Of a stretch of DNA of 32,684 nucleotides, positions 16,718 to 25,496 are shown piece after piece. The translations under genes and the position numbers were made by a program. The notes under the pieces are model-generated. The model was not told where the DNA came from, did not search any database, and saw nothing but the letters and a program-made list of their open reading frames with translations. Position 1 is the first letter of the stretch, and every line of letters starts with the position of its first letter. This DNA comes from Candidatus Baldrarchaeota archaeon (lineage in GTDB: Archaea > Asgardarchaeota > Baldrarchaeia > Baldrarchaeales > DXJG01): NCBI GenBank assembly GCA_030587435.1, contig JAUQZC010000023.1, positions 1 to 32,684 on the forward strand, written 5' to 3'.

Positions 16718-16946
16718 AACAGAAACAGAGGGATACATATTAATAGTAACTACAATTGGAACGGAACATAAAGCTGCAGAGAGATTAAAGAGAATACGGG
16801 GTGTCGATGAAGTGAGAATTATCTACGGATCATGGGATCTCATAGTGAGAGTTAAGGTAAGCGATTTTAGAGAGATTAGCAATCTAATAAGCAAAATAAG
16901 AAGCATACCAGAAATCGAATATACAGAAACCCTAGTATGCACCTAA
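16707..16946 (+). CDS. Stand-alone Lrp/AsnC ligand-binding (RAM) domain protein
   Basis: A 79-residue protein. ATG 16707 is chosen because GAAGGAG (16691-16697) lies 9 bases upstream; ATG 16698 is too close to it. The whole length is the RAM (ACT-like) effector domain of Lrp/AsnC regulators: GYILIVTTIGTEHKAAERL, RGVDEVRIIYGSWDLIVRVK, then ISKIRSIPEIEYTETLVC. No DNA-binding domain is present. The upstream gene, overlapping by 11 bp, encodes a winged helix, so the two together may act as a split amino-acid-responsive regulator (inference). Stand-alone RAM proteins also form mixed oligomers with full-length Lrp proteins elsewhere on the chromosome. Confidence 0.88.
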   Translation: MTAKTETEGYILIVTTIGTEHKAAERLKRIRGVDEVRIIYGSWDLIVRVKVSDFREISNLISKIRSIPEIEYTETLVCT

Positions 16947-17223
16947 CAATTCTCTACTAAATTTTCTTTATTCACAATTTTTGCGACATTGTCGTATCAT
17001 TAATTTCCCATAAAAACGTCCTTTAATTAAGGTTTTACTGTTTTAAGTCGTTAATTTGTATTAATTGTCTAGAATTGGTAGCATGATTCCCGAAGAAATT
17101 GGTTGCTACTATAAGTTTTTATTGATGTTTTTACCTATACATTTACGCTACTACAAATATATGACTTAGTTTAGTCTAAATTCGATTATGTTTAGTTCTG
17201 CTAGTTTGCAGGTGATGAACTTG

Positions 17224-17751
17224 ATGGGACAAGATGATAGAAGTTGGCTACTAGAACTTTCTAAGGAGAAGTTAGTAGATTTACTTTTTTTGCAGATTAG
17301 AAATATTTGGAGAGTTGACGGTCTATATTTTTTGGGTATAGAAGAGAAATTTGGTACCGAAGCAGCTACCACCATTGATAGAAACTGTTGGAGTATTTTA
17401 GCGAAATTAGAAGCCAGAGCGTTAAAAGAACTTCTAGAACTGAAAAGCAATGACATAGAAGCGTTTGTAACAGCGTTAAGGGCTACAAGTTGGGCGCTAT
17501 ATCAGGAGGGAAAGGAATGGGAGGTTAAAGCTGACAGAGCAATATTAAGAATTACCAGTTGCCGTACTCAAAAGGCGAGAATAAGAAAAGGTCTTGGAGA
17601 GTTCCCCTGCAAACAGGTTAGGTGGACGTATTTGAAAGAATTTGCAAAGGAGTTCAATCCAGAAATAGAGGTAAATTGCATCGTGTGTCCTCCAGATAAA
17701 CACGACGAAAACCTATGGTGTGAGTGGGAATTCGTACTAAAATCAAAATAA
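17224..17751 (+). CDS. Probable DUF6125 family protein
   Basis: A 175-residue protein from ATG 17224, preferred over ATG 17188 and 17215 because GGTGA (17211-17215) is 8 bases upstream and family members start near this point. The pattern LLELSKEKLVDLLFLQIRNI, WRVDGLYFLGIEEKFGTEAA, and a C-terminal half with ITSCRTQKAR, FPCKQVRWTYLKEFA, NCIVCPPDKHDENLWCEWEF is what I recall of DUF6125, found in Bathyarchaeia and Chloroflexi and possibly related to thiazoline-carboxylate hydrolase-like proteins. The conserved Cys and Asp/His residues could bind a metal. It is cytosolic and not in a clear operon. Biochemical function is unknown; the family name is from memory and moderately sure. Confidence 0.6.
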   Translation: MGQDDRSWLLELSKEKLVDLLFLQIRNIWRVDGLYFLGIEEKFGTEAATTIDRNCWSILAKLEARALKELLELKSNDIEAFVTALRATSWALYQEGKEWEVKADRAILRITSCRTQKARIRKGLGEFPCKQVRWTYLKEFAKEFNPEIEVNCIVCPPDKHDENLWCEWEFVLKSK

Positions 17752-17964
17752 GACCAATTAAATACCACAAGCAATGCTTCACTAAATGTTCCAAATAATA
17801 AGTGTCCATTTCGATGCCGTAGTATGAATTAAAATATTATTGAAGTGAAGTTTAAGCAATAACAAATCTTTAAATGTAACATACAACATATCTAGATTCG
17901 TTAAAACTACCATCTTGATTTACATGAACCAAGAGTACATGACGTTCTAATCTCCCATCAGGAC

Positions 17965-17979
17965 GATAGTTTGACTATC
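17965..17979. promoter_or_regulatory. Short perfect dyad upstream of AOR
   Basis: GATAGT (17965-17970), TTG, ACTATC (17974-17979) is a perfect 6-3-6 inverted repeat about 45 bases before the AOR start, where a regulator could act. A separate 9-bp direct repeat ATCTTGATT occurs at 17912-17920 and 17977-17985. Confidence 0.35.
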
Positions 17980-18024
17980 TTGATTGGGTAGTTGTTGCGA
18001 TAAGTAAGTGTTAGGTGTATGGAG

Positions 18025-19854
18025 ATGAAGGGGTGGACTGGTAGAATACTTAGAGTAAATCTTTCCGAAAATAAAGTCACAGCACAAGAATACGATGAAA
18101 AACTTGCTTTAGACTTTGTTGGCGGAAGAGGTTTTGCCATAAAAATTCTATGGGACGAATTGGAACCAGGCGTTGATCCACTATCTCCTAAAAACAAGCT
18201 TGTGGTAGCAGCAGGTCCACTGACCGGCTTACCCCTCCCCAGTAGCGGAAAACTTGTAGTTGCTGCAAAAAGCCCGTTAACTGGAGGCTACGGTGATGGA
18301 AATCTCGGTTCTAGAGCTGCCAACCATTTAAGAAAAGCTGGCTATGACGCCATTGTGGTTGATGGAGCTGCTGAAAAACCTGTCTACCTTTACGTGGAAG
18401 ATGATAAAACCGAGATTCTGCCTGCAGATGATTTATGGGGCCTCGGAACATTTGATGTACAAAAGAAGCTAGAGGAAAAACACGGCAAAAATGTAGGTAT
18501 CTTATGTATAGGGCAAGCCGGGGAAAATTTAGTTCGATACGCTGTTGTTAGATCCATGGAAGGCAGAGCTGGAGGTAGACCAGGTATTGGTGCTGTAATG
18601 GGTTCTAAAAAACTTAAGGCTATCGTAGTTAAAGGTACTAAGGAAATACCTTTAGCAGATCCTGATAAGCTTAGAGAACTTGGACGTGAAGCTTACGATG
18701 ATATTAAGAAGAAGCCTAACTACGATTTCTGGATAAGGCAAGGAACTATGGCTGTTCATGTTTGGTGTCAAGAAAACAGTGTATTACCAACGTACAACTT
18801 TAGAGAAGGCGTTTTCGAATATGCGGACCAGATAAATGGAGATGTTATGGAAAAACTAAAGGTTGCAAGATATGGGTGTCCTAACTGTAACATGCAGTGT
18901 GGAAATATGAACCCGGACACCGAAGGTAGACAGGCTGAAATGGACTACGAAAACGTTGGACTTCTAGGATCAAACATTGGAATGAAAGATTTAAAGCAGA
19001 TAGCAACTTTGATTTGGATGGCTGACGACTACGGAATAGACACGATATCGCTGGGAAGCGTAATAGGATTCACTATGGAAGCTTCAGAAAAGGGACTGAT
19101 AGATGAGAAAGTTGAATGGGGAGACTTTGAAAAAACAAAGGAATTAATTAATAAAATTGCTTTTAGAGAGGGAATTGGAGACTTGCTGGCTGAGGGAGTT
19201 AAAAGGATTTCAGAGAAGATTGGTGGAGACTCTAAGAACTGGGCTATGCATGTGAAAGGTCTTGAAATCTCCGCCTATGATTGCCATTACTGTCCAGGTA
19301 TGGCTTTGTCCTTTGGCACCTCTCCTATAGGTGCACATCACAAGGATGCATGGGTTATTTCATGGGAGATAAAGGTTGGAAGAGAAGCATACAGTAAGGA
19401 GAAGGTCGATAAGGTGATTGAGTTCCAGAGAATTAGAGGAGGAATGTTTGAAAGCTTAGTTACATGTAGGCTTCCATGGATAGAACTTGGCTTCGAATTA
19501 GAATGGTACTCAAAGTTCCTTAAAGCAGCCACAGGAATAACCCTTACATTAAACGACTTGTACACTGTTGGCGATAGAATATACGCACTTATCAGAGCCT
19601 TCTGGATTAGAGAGTATGGTGGAAAATGGGATAGAACCATGGACACTCCACCAGCAAGATGGTTCAAGGAACCTTTAACCAAAGGACCTCTAAAGGGTAA
19701 ACATTTAGATTTCGACAAGTATCAGCAACTCTTATCTTGGTACTATGAAGCTAGGGGATGGGATGAAAGAGGAATACCACGCAAGGAAACTCTTGAAAAA
19801 CTAGGCTTAGATTACGTGGTTACCGAAATAGAAAAATATGTTCAATTGAAATAG
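18025..19854 (+). CDS. aor: Tungsten-containing aldehyde:ferredoxin oxidoreductase
   Basis: A 609-residue protein. ATG 18025 is preferred over ATG 18019 because AGGTG (18013-18017) is 7 bases before it. The N-terminal domain begins [20 protein letters not shown] and carries [12 protein letters not shown] and [20 protein letters not shown], which bind the pterin cofactor. The 4Fe-4S ligands are Cys285, Cys288 and Cys292 (CPNCNMQC) plus Cys481 (LVTCRLPW), matching Cys288/291/295/494 of the Pyrococcus enzyme in spacing. [20 protein letters not shown] and GAHHKDAW belong to the active-site region. It oxidises aldehydes to carboxylic acids with ferredoxin as acceptor, in amino-acid or sugar fermentation. 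The family has subtypes (GOR, FOR, WOR) that I cannot separate here. Its stop codon lies inside a duplicated fragment of the moaD-like gene. Confidence 0.95.
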   Translation: MKGWTGRILRVNLSENKVTAQEYDEKLALDFVGGRGFAIKILWDELEPGVDPLSPKNKLVVAAGPLTGLPLPSSGKLVVAAKSPLTGGYGDGNLGSRAANHLRKAGYDAIVVDGAAEKPVYLYVEDDKTEILPADDLWGLGTFDVQKKLEEKHGKNVGILCIGQAGENLVRYAVVRSMEGRAGGRPGIGAVMGSKKLKAIVVKGTKEIPLADPDKLRELGREAYDDIKKKPNYDFWIRQGTMAVHVWCQENSVLPTYNFREGVFEYADQINGDVMEKLKVARYGCPNCNMQCGNMNPDTEGRQAEMDYENVGLLGSNIGMKDLKQIATLIWMADDYGIDTISLGSVIGFTMEASEKGLIDEKVEWGDFEKTKELINKIAFREGIGDLLAEGVKRISEKIGGDSKNWAMHVKGLEISAYDCHYCPGMALSFGTSPIGAHHKDAWVISWEIKVGREAYSKEKVDKVIEFQRIRGGMFESLVTCRLPWIELGFELEWYSKFLKAATGITLTLNDLYTVGDRIYALIRAFWIREYGGKWDRTMDTPPARWFKEPLTKGPLKGKHLDFDKYQQLLSWYYEARGWDERGIPRKETLEKLGLDYVVTEIEKYVQLK

Positions 19855-19894
19855 CGACCAAATAGTAGTTATGCCAGTTATAGGCGAAGGATAA
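19851..19894 (+). repeat. Duplicated fragment of a moaD 3' end (copy 1)
   Basis: This 44-base stretch matches 20304-20346 at 40 of 44 alignment columns, with the first 29 bases identical. Read in frame it encodes [13 protein letters not shown] and a stop, the C-terminal tail of the MoaD-like protein downstream. It begins exactly at the last base of the AOR coding sequence, so the AOR stop TAG lies inside it. Confidence 0.85.
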
Positions 19895-20116
19895 ATTAAA
19901 TACTATTCCTATTTTTAATGTATCTCCTGCACTTATTTCAACTAAATTCATCTTATTACTTCTAAAAACGCTTTTACCTTAACTAGTAGGCGATTGAAGC
20001 TGGTATGAGTAATCTATATATTTTGGCTATTATCGTTTAAGTGCTGTATACACTAATCGCCACTTCGAACAAATGTAAAGTGTATTATCATCAGCATTAA
20101 TTGTAGGTGGATATTC

Positions 20117-20425
20117 GTGGTAAAAATTAAATTAATAGGGTGGATCGCAGATTTAGCTAAATTTAAGGAAAAAGAGGTAAAAATTAATTCATTTACCAGA
20201 GTGAAGGATCCTTTAAACATTGAGAAAATAGATGAAATAGACGAGGAAAGAATAATAGTGTTAATAAATGGTAAACCTGCAACACTGGAGACTGAGGTAA
20301 AGGATAGCGACCAAATAGTAGTTATGCCAGTTGTAGGCGGGGGTAAACAGCTTTATTTTAACGTAGGTCGTGTTTTTCTATTTAAAGGATATCTGCCAAC
20401 ATTAGATGTAATATTTTTGGAATAA
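20117..20425 (+). CDS. MoaD/ThiS-like sulfur carrier with readthrough extension
   Basis: A 102-residue frame starting at GTG 20117 behind AGGTGG. Residues 1-76 are a short beta-grasp MoaD-like protein: IKLIGWIADLAKFKEKEVKI at the start, IIVLINGKPATLE in the middle, and QIVVMPVVGGG. In MoaD the chain ends at Gly-Gly, the site that is adenylated and thiolated by MoeB-like enzymes. Here the frame runs on for 26 residues past GGG and into the 3' end of the opposite M48 gene (44-bp overlap). Copy 1 of the duplicated tail has GGATAA where this copy has GGTAA, so loss of one A removed the stop. It probably served molybdopterin synthesis for the AOR upstream. As it stands it needs C-terminal processing, or it is newly damaged. 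Confidence 0.7.
   Translation: MVKIKLIGWIADLAKFKEKEVKINSFTRVKDPLNIEKIDEIDEERIIVLINGKPATLETEVKDSDQIVVMPVVGGGKQLYFNVGRVFLFKGYLPTLDVIFLE
20304..20346 (+). repeat. Duplicated moaD tail (copy 2, within the gene)
   Basis: The in-gene partner of the fragment at 19851-19894. It differs at three substitutions and lacks one A, which puts the TAA found in copy 1 out of frame. Copy spacing is 453 bases, in direct orientation. Confidence 0.85.
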
Positions 20426-21092
20426 AGTACAGTAGGGTTTTGGATTTATATTTTTTGAAGTTTTTTGTTTCGTTAATTCTAATATAAAGAGGTGGATGAA
20501 TTCGTATCCATTTAATTATTCTTTTAAGTCTTGATTTTGGTCTTTTAATACTCATGTCTCCCAATATTTCTGGTTTTCTTTCTTCTCCCCTATTTATTAT
20601 GTCTAAAATCTCTCCTGAAGCCTTTTTGACTTCTACACCTATTTCTATCAGCGCATCCACTAGTTCGTTAGCTTCTACTTCATTCCCTACGGATGTTATA
20701 TCTGCTCTAAGTTCAATAGATTTAACAACAATCCACAAAAATAAGATCCACAAAAATAGTGTTACATTCATAACTTTGGTATTTGGGAAAATAAGCACAA
20801 GCAACATCAATAATATGTTGAAGGTTAGGGATAAGAGAAATAGTTTTAAAATATCTTTATTGATGATATGGGCTCTTTCGTGTCTTAATATGGCGTTTTG
20901 CACATTTATTGAATGTTTAAAGAAGTTTGAGCTCACTATTATCTTAGATTTTTGGGGTGTTAAGCCGGTTGCCATCGCATTTGTTAAGGACATATAAGGA
21001 GCAACTTCAATTGGGAATGAAACATCATATTTAAAACTTGTCGGAATTCGTTTTTTCGAGAGAAAAACTTCCAGCGGCACGGTTCTTAACAT
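20382..21092 (-). CDS. M48-like (HtpX/Ste24-type) membrane metalloprotease
   Basis: A 236-residue protein with the zinc motif HExxH as HERAH (AILRHERAHIINKDI), preceded by NAMATGLTPQKSKIIVS as in M48 peptidases, and a candidate third ligand in SIELRADITSV after the membrane hairpin. Two hydrophobic helices (about 85-125) follow the zinc helix. M48 enzymes degrade misfolded membrane proteins or process membrane-bound substrates from the cytosolic side. It is shorter than HtpX (about 285) because the N-terminal membrane pair is absent; the neighbour upstream supplies membrane helices and overlaps by 62 bp, so the two proteins may work together (inference). The C-terminal 40 residues are basic. 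The start at ATG 21092 lacks an SD. The 3' end overlaps the extended MoaD frame on the other strand. Confidence 0.78.
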   Translation of the reverse strand: MLRTVPLEVFLSKKRIPTSFKYDVSFPIEVAPYMSLTNAMATGLTPQKSKIIVSSNFFKHSINVQNAILRHERAHIINKDILKLFLLSLTFNILLMLLVLIFPNTKVMNVTLFLWILFLWIVVKSIELRADITSVGNEVEANELVDALIEIGVEVKKASGEILDIINRGEERKPEILGDMSIKRPKSRLKRIIKWIRIHPPLYIRINETKNFKKYKSKTLLYFIPKILHLMLADIL

Positions 21093-21825
21093 CGAAGAGA
21101 CTATTTTTTTCTGAATGAAAATAAATTAAAAATTCGAATATTGAGACGATTGCCATAATTGATATCACTATAATTTCTAGGGGAAAACCGGAAAACAATA
21201 AAAGGAAATAAATAGGTAAAATCAAGAGAAAATAGCCTACTGGCATTTTTATGAAAAGAAAATAAAATAACGCTCTTTTCGATGCGCTATATTCTTCATA
21301 TTCTGTAATGACTGGATATTGTTGCTTTTCTTTACCTTTATAGTTTCTGATAGCCTCTTTCAGATCCTTTACAAATCCATCTGGATCAACAGGCGTAAGG
21401 TAAATATCTATATGTTCTGTTTCTATTAATACATATTTTTCTGTCTTACCTCCTGTGATATCGATAAAAATTGAACCCGCCATAATTTTTCCGACTGACG
21501 GCCCTTCTCTGTCAATACATACATTTTTTATTAGATCAAATTTTACTTTAGAAATCACTTTTCTGCCTTTTCTTGCTTCTATCCTGTCATCAAAGATTAT
21601 ACATTCCGTTGGGACAAGAAACCTCCAGCCCTTATAGAATAAAATGGACACTACAAAAGCTAAAGAAACTAGAGAAACGATGAAAAGTGGATCATAGATA
21701 TATCCATGTATTATAGCGTCCCTTACAATGAAAAACGAAATAGGAATAGGAACAATAGCACCTATGAAAATTACAAGTCTACTTAACTTTTTCTGAAAAG
21801 TTACAATACACTTATAGCTTTTCAT
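21031..21825 (-). CDS. Membrane protein with PH-like central domain
   Basis: A 264-residue protein from ATG 21825, with AGGTGA upstream. Two membrane segments at the N-terminus (about 17-36 and 46-66), then a cytosolic beta-rich region (about 70-155: PTECIIFDDRIEARKGRKVI, then FDLIKNVCIDREGPSVGKIM, then IFIDITGG and YVLIETEHIDIYLTPVD) that resembles bacterial PH-like domains of DUF5673/bPH type, then a hydrophobic hairpin (about 187-232). I do not recognise a named family. It is followed by and overlaps the M48 protease gene, so it may be a membrane adaptor or substrate receptor for it. That role is inference from gene order. Confidence 0.5.
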   Translation of the reverse strand: MKSYKCIVTFQKKLSRLVIFIGAIVPIPISFFIVRDAIIHGYIYDPLFIVSLVSLAFVVSILFYKGWRFLVPTECIIFDDRIEARKGRKVISKVKFDLIKNVCIDREGPSVGKIMAGSIFIDITGGKTEKYVLIETEHIDIYLTPVDPDGFVKDLKEAIRNYKGKEKQQYPVITEYEEYSASKRALFYFLFIKMPVGYFLLILPIYFLLLFSGFPLEIIVISIMAIVSIFEFLIYFHSEKNSLFDVKNRAAGSFSLEKTNSDKF

Positions 21826-21939
21826 GCACTCACCTAAAAGTACCTCTAAGGTGTTACTGTCTTTCCGATTCTAAATGTTTTTCTATAAAAACGTGAGAAA
21901 GAAGCATAGGAACAATAGACGTTTATTGTGCCTCTCATT

Positions 21940-22461
21940 TTAAGTAACTGTTTTATCTGCGTGTACCGTTAGTATTTCGCCGAAGTAGAGCGTATGATAG
22001 TCTCCCGCCGAATAGAATGACGAAACGACTTCTTTCGGTACTTTAGAGGAATCTAGATCCGTTTTGTATATTACTTTGCATTCGTAGTTAATTGGACACT
22101 GTTCGATTATCGGGGACTTTACATATTTGCTGGGGACTGCTTTGAGGTTTTTCTCCTTAAATTTATCGTGATCTCTACCGGAAACGGTGCCGCAATATTC
22201 TACTATGTCACTCATGTCTTCGGTAGGGACGTTAACTGTAAAGTCTCCTGTTTCCTCAATCAATTTGTACGTATATCTTGAAGGTCTTACTGCCACAACA
22301 AACACTGGCTTATACCAGATAACGCCAATAAAACCCCAACCAATGGTCATAACATTAGGCTTCCCATCTTTACTTGTGGAAACCAGTAGAAGACCTGGAT
22401 CTTGCATCAACTCTAAAGTTTTCCCCACATATTTTACAAAGGAAACCTCAACTTTACTCAT
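21940..22461 (-). CDS. Flavin reductase-like FMN-binding split-barrel protein
   Basis: A 173-residue protein. ATG 22461 is chosen because GAGGAGGTT lies a few bases upstream; the frame can be extended by 10 codons but without a ribosome site. The flavin-reductase-like fold is seen in PGLLLVSTSKDGKPNVMTIG, GFIGVIWYKPVFVVAVRPSR, TYKLIEETGDFTVNVPTED, YCGTVSGRDHDKF and CPINYECKVI, with YFGEILTVHAD near the C-terminus. Members bind FMN and act as flavin reductases or NADH:flavin/ferredoxin-like electron carriers, many of them in anaerobes. It is cytosolic and a single gene. The electron partner is unknown. Confidence 0.88.
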   Translation of the reverse strand: MSKVEVSFVKYVGKTLELMQDPGLLLVSTSKDGKPNVMTIGWGFIGVIWYKPVFVVAVRPSRYTYKLIEETGDFTVNVPTEDMSDIVEYCGTVSGRDHDKFKEKNLKAVPSKYVKSPIIEQCPINYECKVIYKTDLDSSKVPKEVVSSFYSAGDYHTLYFGEILTVHADKTVT

Positions 22462-22720
22462 ATTAACCTCCTCATTTAACGTATTCCGCAATTAATCTTA
22501 CCTTCAAAGAAATTTAAGCTAGATGTCACACTGAGAGATTTACAGTAGATCTTTGCATTCCATAGTAATGATTGTTATAATTAATGGGGGTCATAACAAA
22601 TCCTATTACGACTTCCCGGCGACTCTAGGAGATACTGGTCAACTTTTTTTACCGTTTACTTAATATTTAACAACTTTTCCCAAGAAATACTTAAAAGGGT
22701 GAAATGTAAATGTTAAAACT

Positions 22721-22750
22721 AACCGTTTACAAATTCCCTTTGAAACGGTT
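22721..22750 (+). promoter_or_regulatory. Inverted repeat in the thrS leader
   Basis: AACCGTTT (22721-22728) and AAACGGTT (22743-22750) form a perfect 8-bp dyad with a 14-base loop, about 40 bases before the ThrRS start. ACCGTTTAC also occurs at 22651-22659, so the element is repeated 71 bases upstream. It could be an operator or, if in the leader RNA, a hairpin. Confidence 0.4.
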
Positions 22751-22788
22751 TCAAGAGATTACATTTCTTTCGTAAAAGGTGATTATTC

Positions 22789-24627
22789 TTGAAGATGGTG
22801 TTACTTCACAGTGATTGGATAGAGTTTAAGCCTCGAGAAAAAGCTGTTAAAACTGCGGAAGAAACATCGAAGAAAGAGGTAAGAGTGGAAGAAGCCCTTG
22901 TTACAATGGTTACCGTCGAAAAGGGGGACAATGCTGAGGTTGTAGAGAAAGCAGCAAGAGACATATTGGACGTTTTTAGACGTGTTAAAGCGGAGAGGAT
23001 CGTTTTATATCCTTGGGCGCATTTAAGTAGTAACTTAGCTTCGCCGATTAATGCTCTTGAAATTCTGAAAAAATTAGAGTCAAAGCTTACAGAGGAAGGT
23101 GTAGAGGTAGTAAGAGCCCCCTTTGGATGGTATAAAGCATTCAAGATTTCTGTAAAAGGTCATCCATTGTCAGAGCTTTCTAGGGAAATTAAACCAGGAG
23201 AGGAAAAGAAGAAAGAAGAAAAGAAAGGTGTGGAGAAAAAGTATGTTATTTTAACTCCTGACAGCATGGAAATCGATGTAGAATCTGCTGATCTTGACGA
23301 ATTTAATAGAGATTTCCAAATTATGGTGAGAAAAGAAGCATTAGGAGAAGCACTTCCAGGTGGGGAATCTAAAGTTACAAGGTATTTGAGGAGATTTGGC
23401 TTTGAGTGGGAACCATATTCCGATTATGGCCACATGAGAATGGAGCCTTACGGGGCTCTAATTTTTGATCTTGTAGCTGACTATTCCAGAACTGTTACTA
23501 GAAAGCTAGGAATACCTATTTTTGAAGTTAAAGGCACCGCGTTTTTCAATCTTCACGAGAAACCGGTTAAAGAGCATGCTGAACTTTATGGTGATAGACT
23601 TTACATGATGGAAACTGATAGAGGAGAATTTGTACTACGTTACGCTGCGTGTCATCAGCAATTTTCAATGTTAAAAGATTGGACAATTTCATATAAGGAT
23701 TTGCCTTTTGGAGCATTTGAAATTGCAGATTCCTATAGATATGAGCAAAGCGGAGAAGTAGAGTTAAGTTTCAGACTTAGAAGATTCTACATGCCCGACC
23801 TCCACGTATTTACCAAAGATGAAGAAGAAGCAAAAGAATGGCTTCTTAAAGTTCACAGACTAATAATGGATGAAATAAAACTGTTGGGAAGGAACTACGA
23901 GCTTCTCATAAATGTTGTAAATCCCGAGCAGTACGAAAGATATAAGGACTTCATTGTTAAAATCGCTCAAGAAGTGAAGAAGCCTGTTCTTGTAGCGATA
24001 TATCCGGCTACTGGTGCAAACTATTATTGGACCATAAATATCGAATACCATATTGTAGATGTGTTAAATAGGCCTAGAGAGATAGGCACTGTTCAAATAG
24101 ATATTGGAAATGCTAAAAGATTCGATATAAAATATGTAGACGCCGACCAAACTGAAAAGTATCCTGTAATTTTACATACAGCCATTATAGGAACCATAGA
24201 AAGATATATTTTCACTTTGTTTGACACTGCGCTCCAAAAGGAACATCCCATGCTTCCAGTTTGGATTTCACCAGTGCAGGTTAGAATAATGCCTATTACC
24301 AATGAGCTTTTAGATTACGCAGAAGAAATTGCTCAAAAAATTGAAAATGAAGGTTTCCGCGTAGATATTGATGATACAAGTCGTCCCTTGGGACGAAAAA
24401 TCGTTGATGCAGAGCGTGAATGGATACCGTACATCGTTGTAGTTGGACAAAAGGAAAAAGAAGCAAAGAAAATATCCGTGAGAGTAAGAGAAAGTGGAGA
24501 AACTGTGCAAATGAGTGTCGACGAACTCATAAATCGTCTTCGCGAAGAAACAAAAGGATATCCAAGAAAACCAATATACTTTTCAAGGTATCTTTCAAAA
24601 CGTCCAAGATTTATGCATCTAGATTAA
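22789..24627 (+). CDS. thrS: Threonyl-tRNA synthetase, archaeal type
   Basis: A 612-residue class II synthetase. The N-terminus (1-140) is the archaeal editing domain related to D-aminoacyl-tRNA deacylase (VLLHSDWIEFK, then ERIVLYPWAHLSSNLASP), removing mischarged serine. A Lys/Glu-rich linker (about 145-160) leads to the catalytic core with Cys in RYAACHQQFSMLKDWTISYK (zinc site), motif 2 around SYRYEQSGEVE, RRFYMPDLHVF, and motif 3 GTIERYI. The C-terminal 110 residues are the anticodon-binding domain (PVWISPVQVRIMPI, DDTSRPLGRKI, PYIVVVGQKE). TTG 22789 aligns with the usual first residue and has GGTGA 5 bases upstream; ATG 22795 is an alternative. It is a housekeeping gene and single-gene unit. 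Confidence 0.95.
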   Translation: MKMVLLHSDWIEFKPREKAVKTAEETSKKEVRVEEALVTMVTVEKGDNAEVVEKAARDILDVFRRVKAERIVLYPWAHLSSNLASPINALEILKKLESKLTEEGVEVVRAPFGWYKAFKISVKGHPLSELSREIKPGEEKKKEEKKGVEKKYVILTPDSMEIDVESADLDEFNRDFQIMVRKEALGEALPGGESKVTRYLRRFGFEWEPYSDYGHMRMEPYGALIFDLVADYSRTVTRKLGIPIFEVKGTAFFNLHEKPVKEHAELYGDRLYMMETDRGEFVLRYAACHQQFSMLKDWTISYKDLPFGAFEIADSYRYEQSGEVELSFRLRRFYMPDLHVFTKDEEEAKEWLLKVHRLIMDEIKLLGRNYELLINVVNPEQYERYKDFIVKIAQEVKKPVLVAIYPATGANYYWTINIEYHIVDVLNRPREIGTVQIDIGNAKRFDIKYVDADQTEKYPVILHTAIIGTIERYIFTLFDTALQKEHPMLPVWISPVQVRIMPITNELLDYAEEIAQKIENEGFRVDIDDTSRPLGRKIVDAEREWIPYIVVVGQKEKEAKKISVRVRESGETVQMSVDELINRLREETKGYPRKPIYFSRYLSKRPRFMHLD

Positions 24628-24733
24628 ACTTACGCATCTAAATTTTGACATCCTCAAGACACGGCCGTTGAATATGTAAGTGGTTTGTTATTTAAAGTAG
24701 GTAACGTTTCTCATTCCATTTATATGTTCCAGG

Positions 24734-25495
24734 CTATGGTTTGCTTATATTCGTGAAAATGAGTGCAGAAATGATGAGAATTATTGTGGAGTATATTATG
24801 GGGGTTACCGTTGTTAAAACGTATGCAGTTAGATTTACAGTTTCGCTTAAGAGTTTAATTGATAATGATGCCCCGTATAATGGGTAAAGACCTCGTAAAC
24901 CTTCAGGTATTTTTTGAATTGTAAAGCTTTGCACTACCATGAGAACGATGAAAGTTCCAATAGATGCCGCCCCAGATGAGATTTGAGATTTTGAAAATGT
25001 GCTTACTAGAATGGATATTGAACATATGAAAATCAAGGAGGAAAGCATGGGCACTACTGCAATTAGAAATCTGTTTAGAGGAAACTCACCTAATATTTTT
25101 GAGTATATCCATGTTATAAGGGCTGCTAAAAATATTGATGTAATAATGATTAGTGTTCTTGAAATAAATTTGGAGATGACTATGAATTCCTTTTTTATTG
25201 GTCTTACTAAAAGAATTTCTAGGGTATTGCTTTCTATTTCCTTGGCTATGGCACTAGAAGCCATTAAGGCTGTTAATAGTCCGCCTATTTGAATTATATT
25301 TTCAAAAAACTCTTTTAGAGCATCAATTACGGTTGGTTTTGGGAGAACTTCCTTTAATTCTTCTGGCAAGAGTTCTGGCATTAAATAAAGTAAGACGACA
25401 CTAAGCATTCCGAAAATGACCATAATCGTTAGGAAAGAAATGTATGCTTTAACATTTTCTTTTAATTCCTTCCATATTAACGCTGTTAATATCAT
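24734..25495 (-). CDS. ABC-2 type transporter permease
   Basis: A 253-residue membrane protein with six hydrophobic segments, beginning LTALIWKELKENVKAYISFL as ABC-2 permeases do, with ALMASSAIAKEIESNTLEIL and PIKKEFIVISKFISRTL after the second helix. ATG 25495 is chosen because GGAGG lies 7 bases upstream; the frame can be extended to TTG 25510 but without need. It starts 1 base after the ATPase stop codon and is the last gene of the operon. Together they form an exporter in the cytoplasmic membrane; substrates of this class include peptides, lipids and drugs. There is no specific clue to the cargo. Confidence 0.88.
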   Translation of the reverse strand: MILTALIWKELKENVKAYISFLTIMVIFGMLSVVLLYLMPELLPEELKEVLPKPTVIDALKEFFENIIQIGGLLTALMASSAIAKEIESNTLEILLVRPIKKEFIVISKFISRTLIIITSIFLAALITWIYSKILGEFPLNRFLIAVVPMLSSLIFICSISILVSTFSKSQISSGAASIGTFIVLMVVQSFTIQKIPEGLRGLYPLYGASLSIKLLSETVNLTAYVLTTVTPIIYSTIILIISALIFTNISKP

Positions 25496-25496
25496 T

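Noticed and set aside
20117..20425. MoaD-like protein as an Urm1/SAMP-type protein with a natural long C-terminal tail
   Set aside because: The duplicated tail at 19851-19894 still ends in an in-frame stop, and the extension overlaps the opposite gene, so a lost stop codon explains it better.
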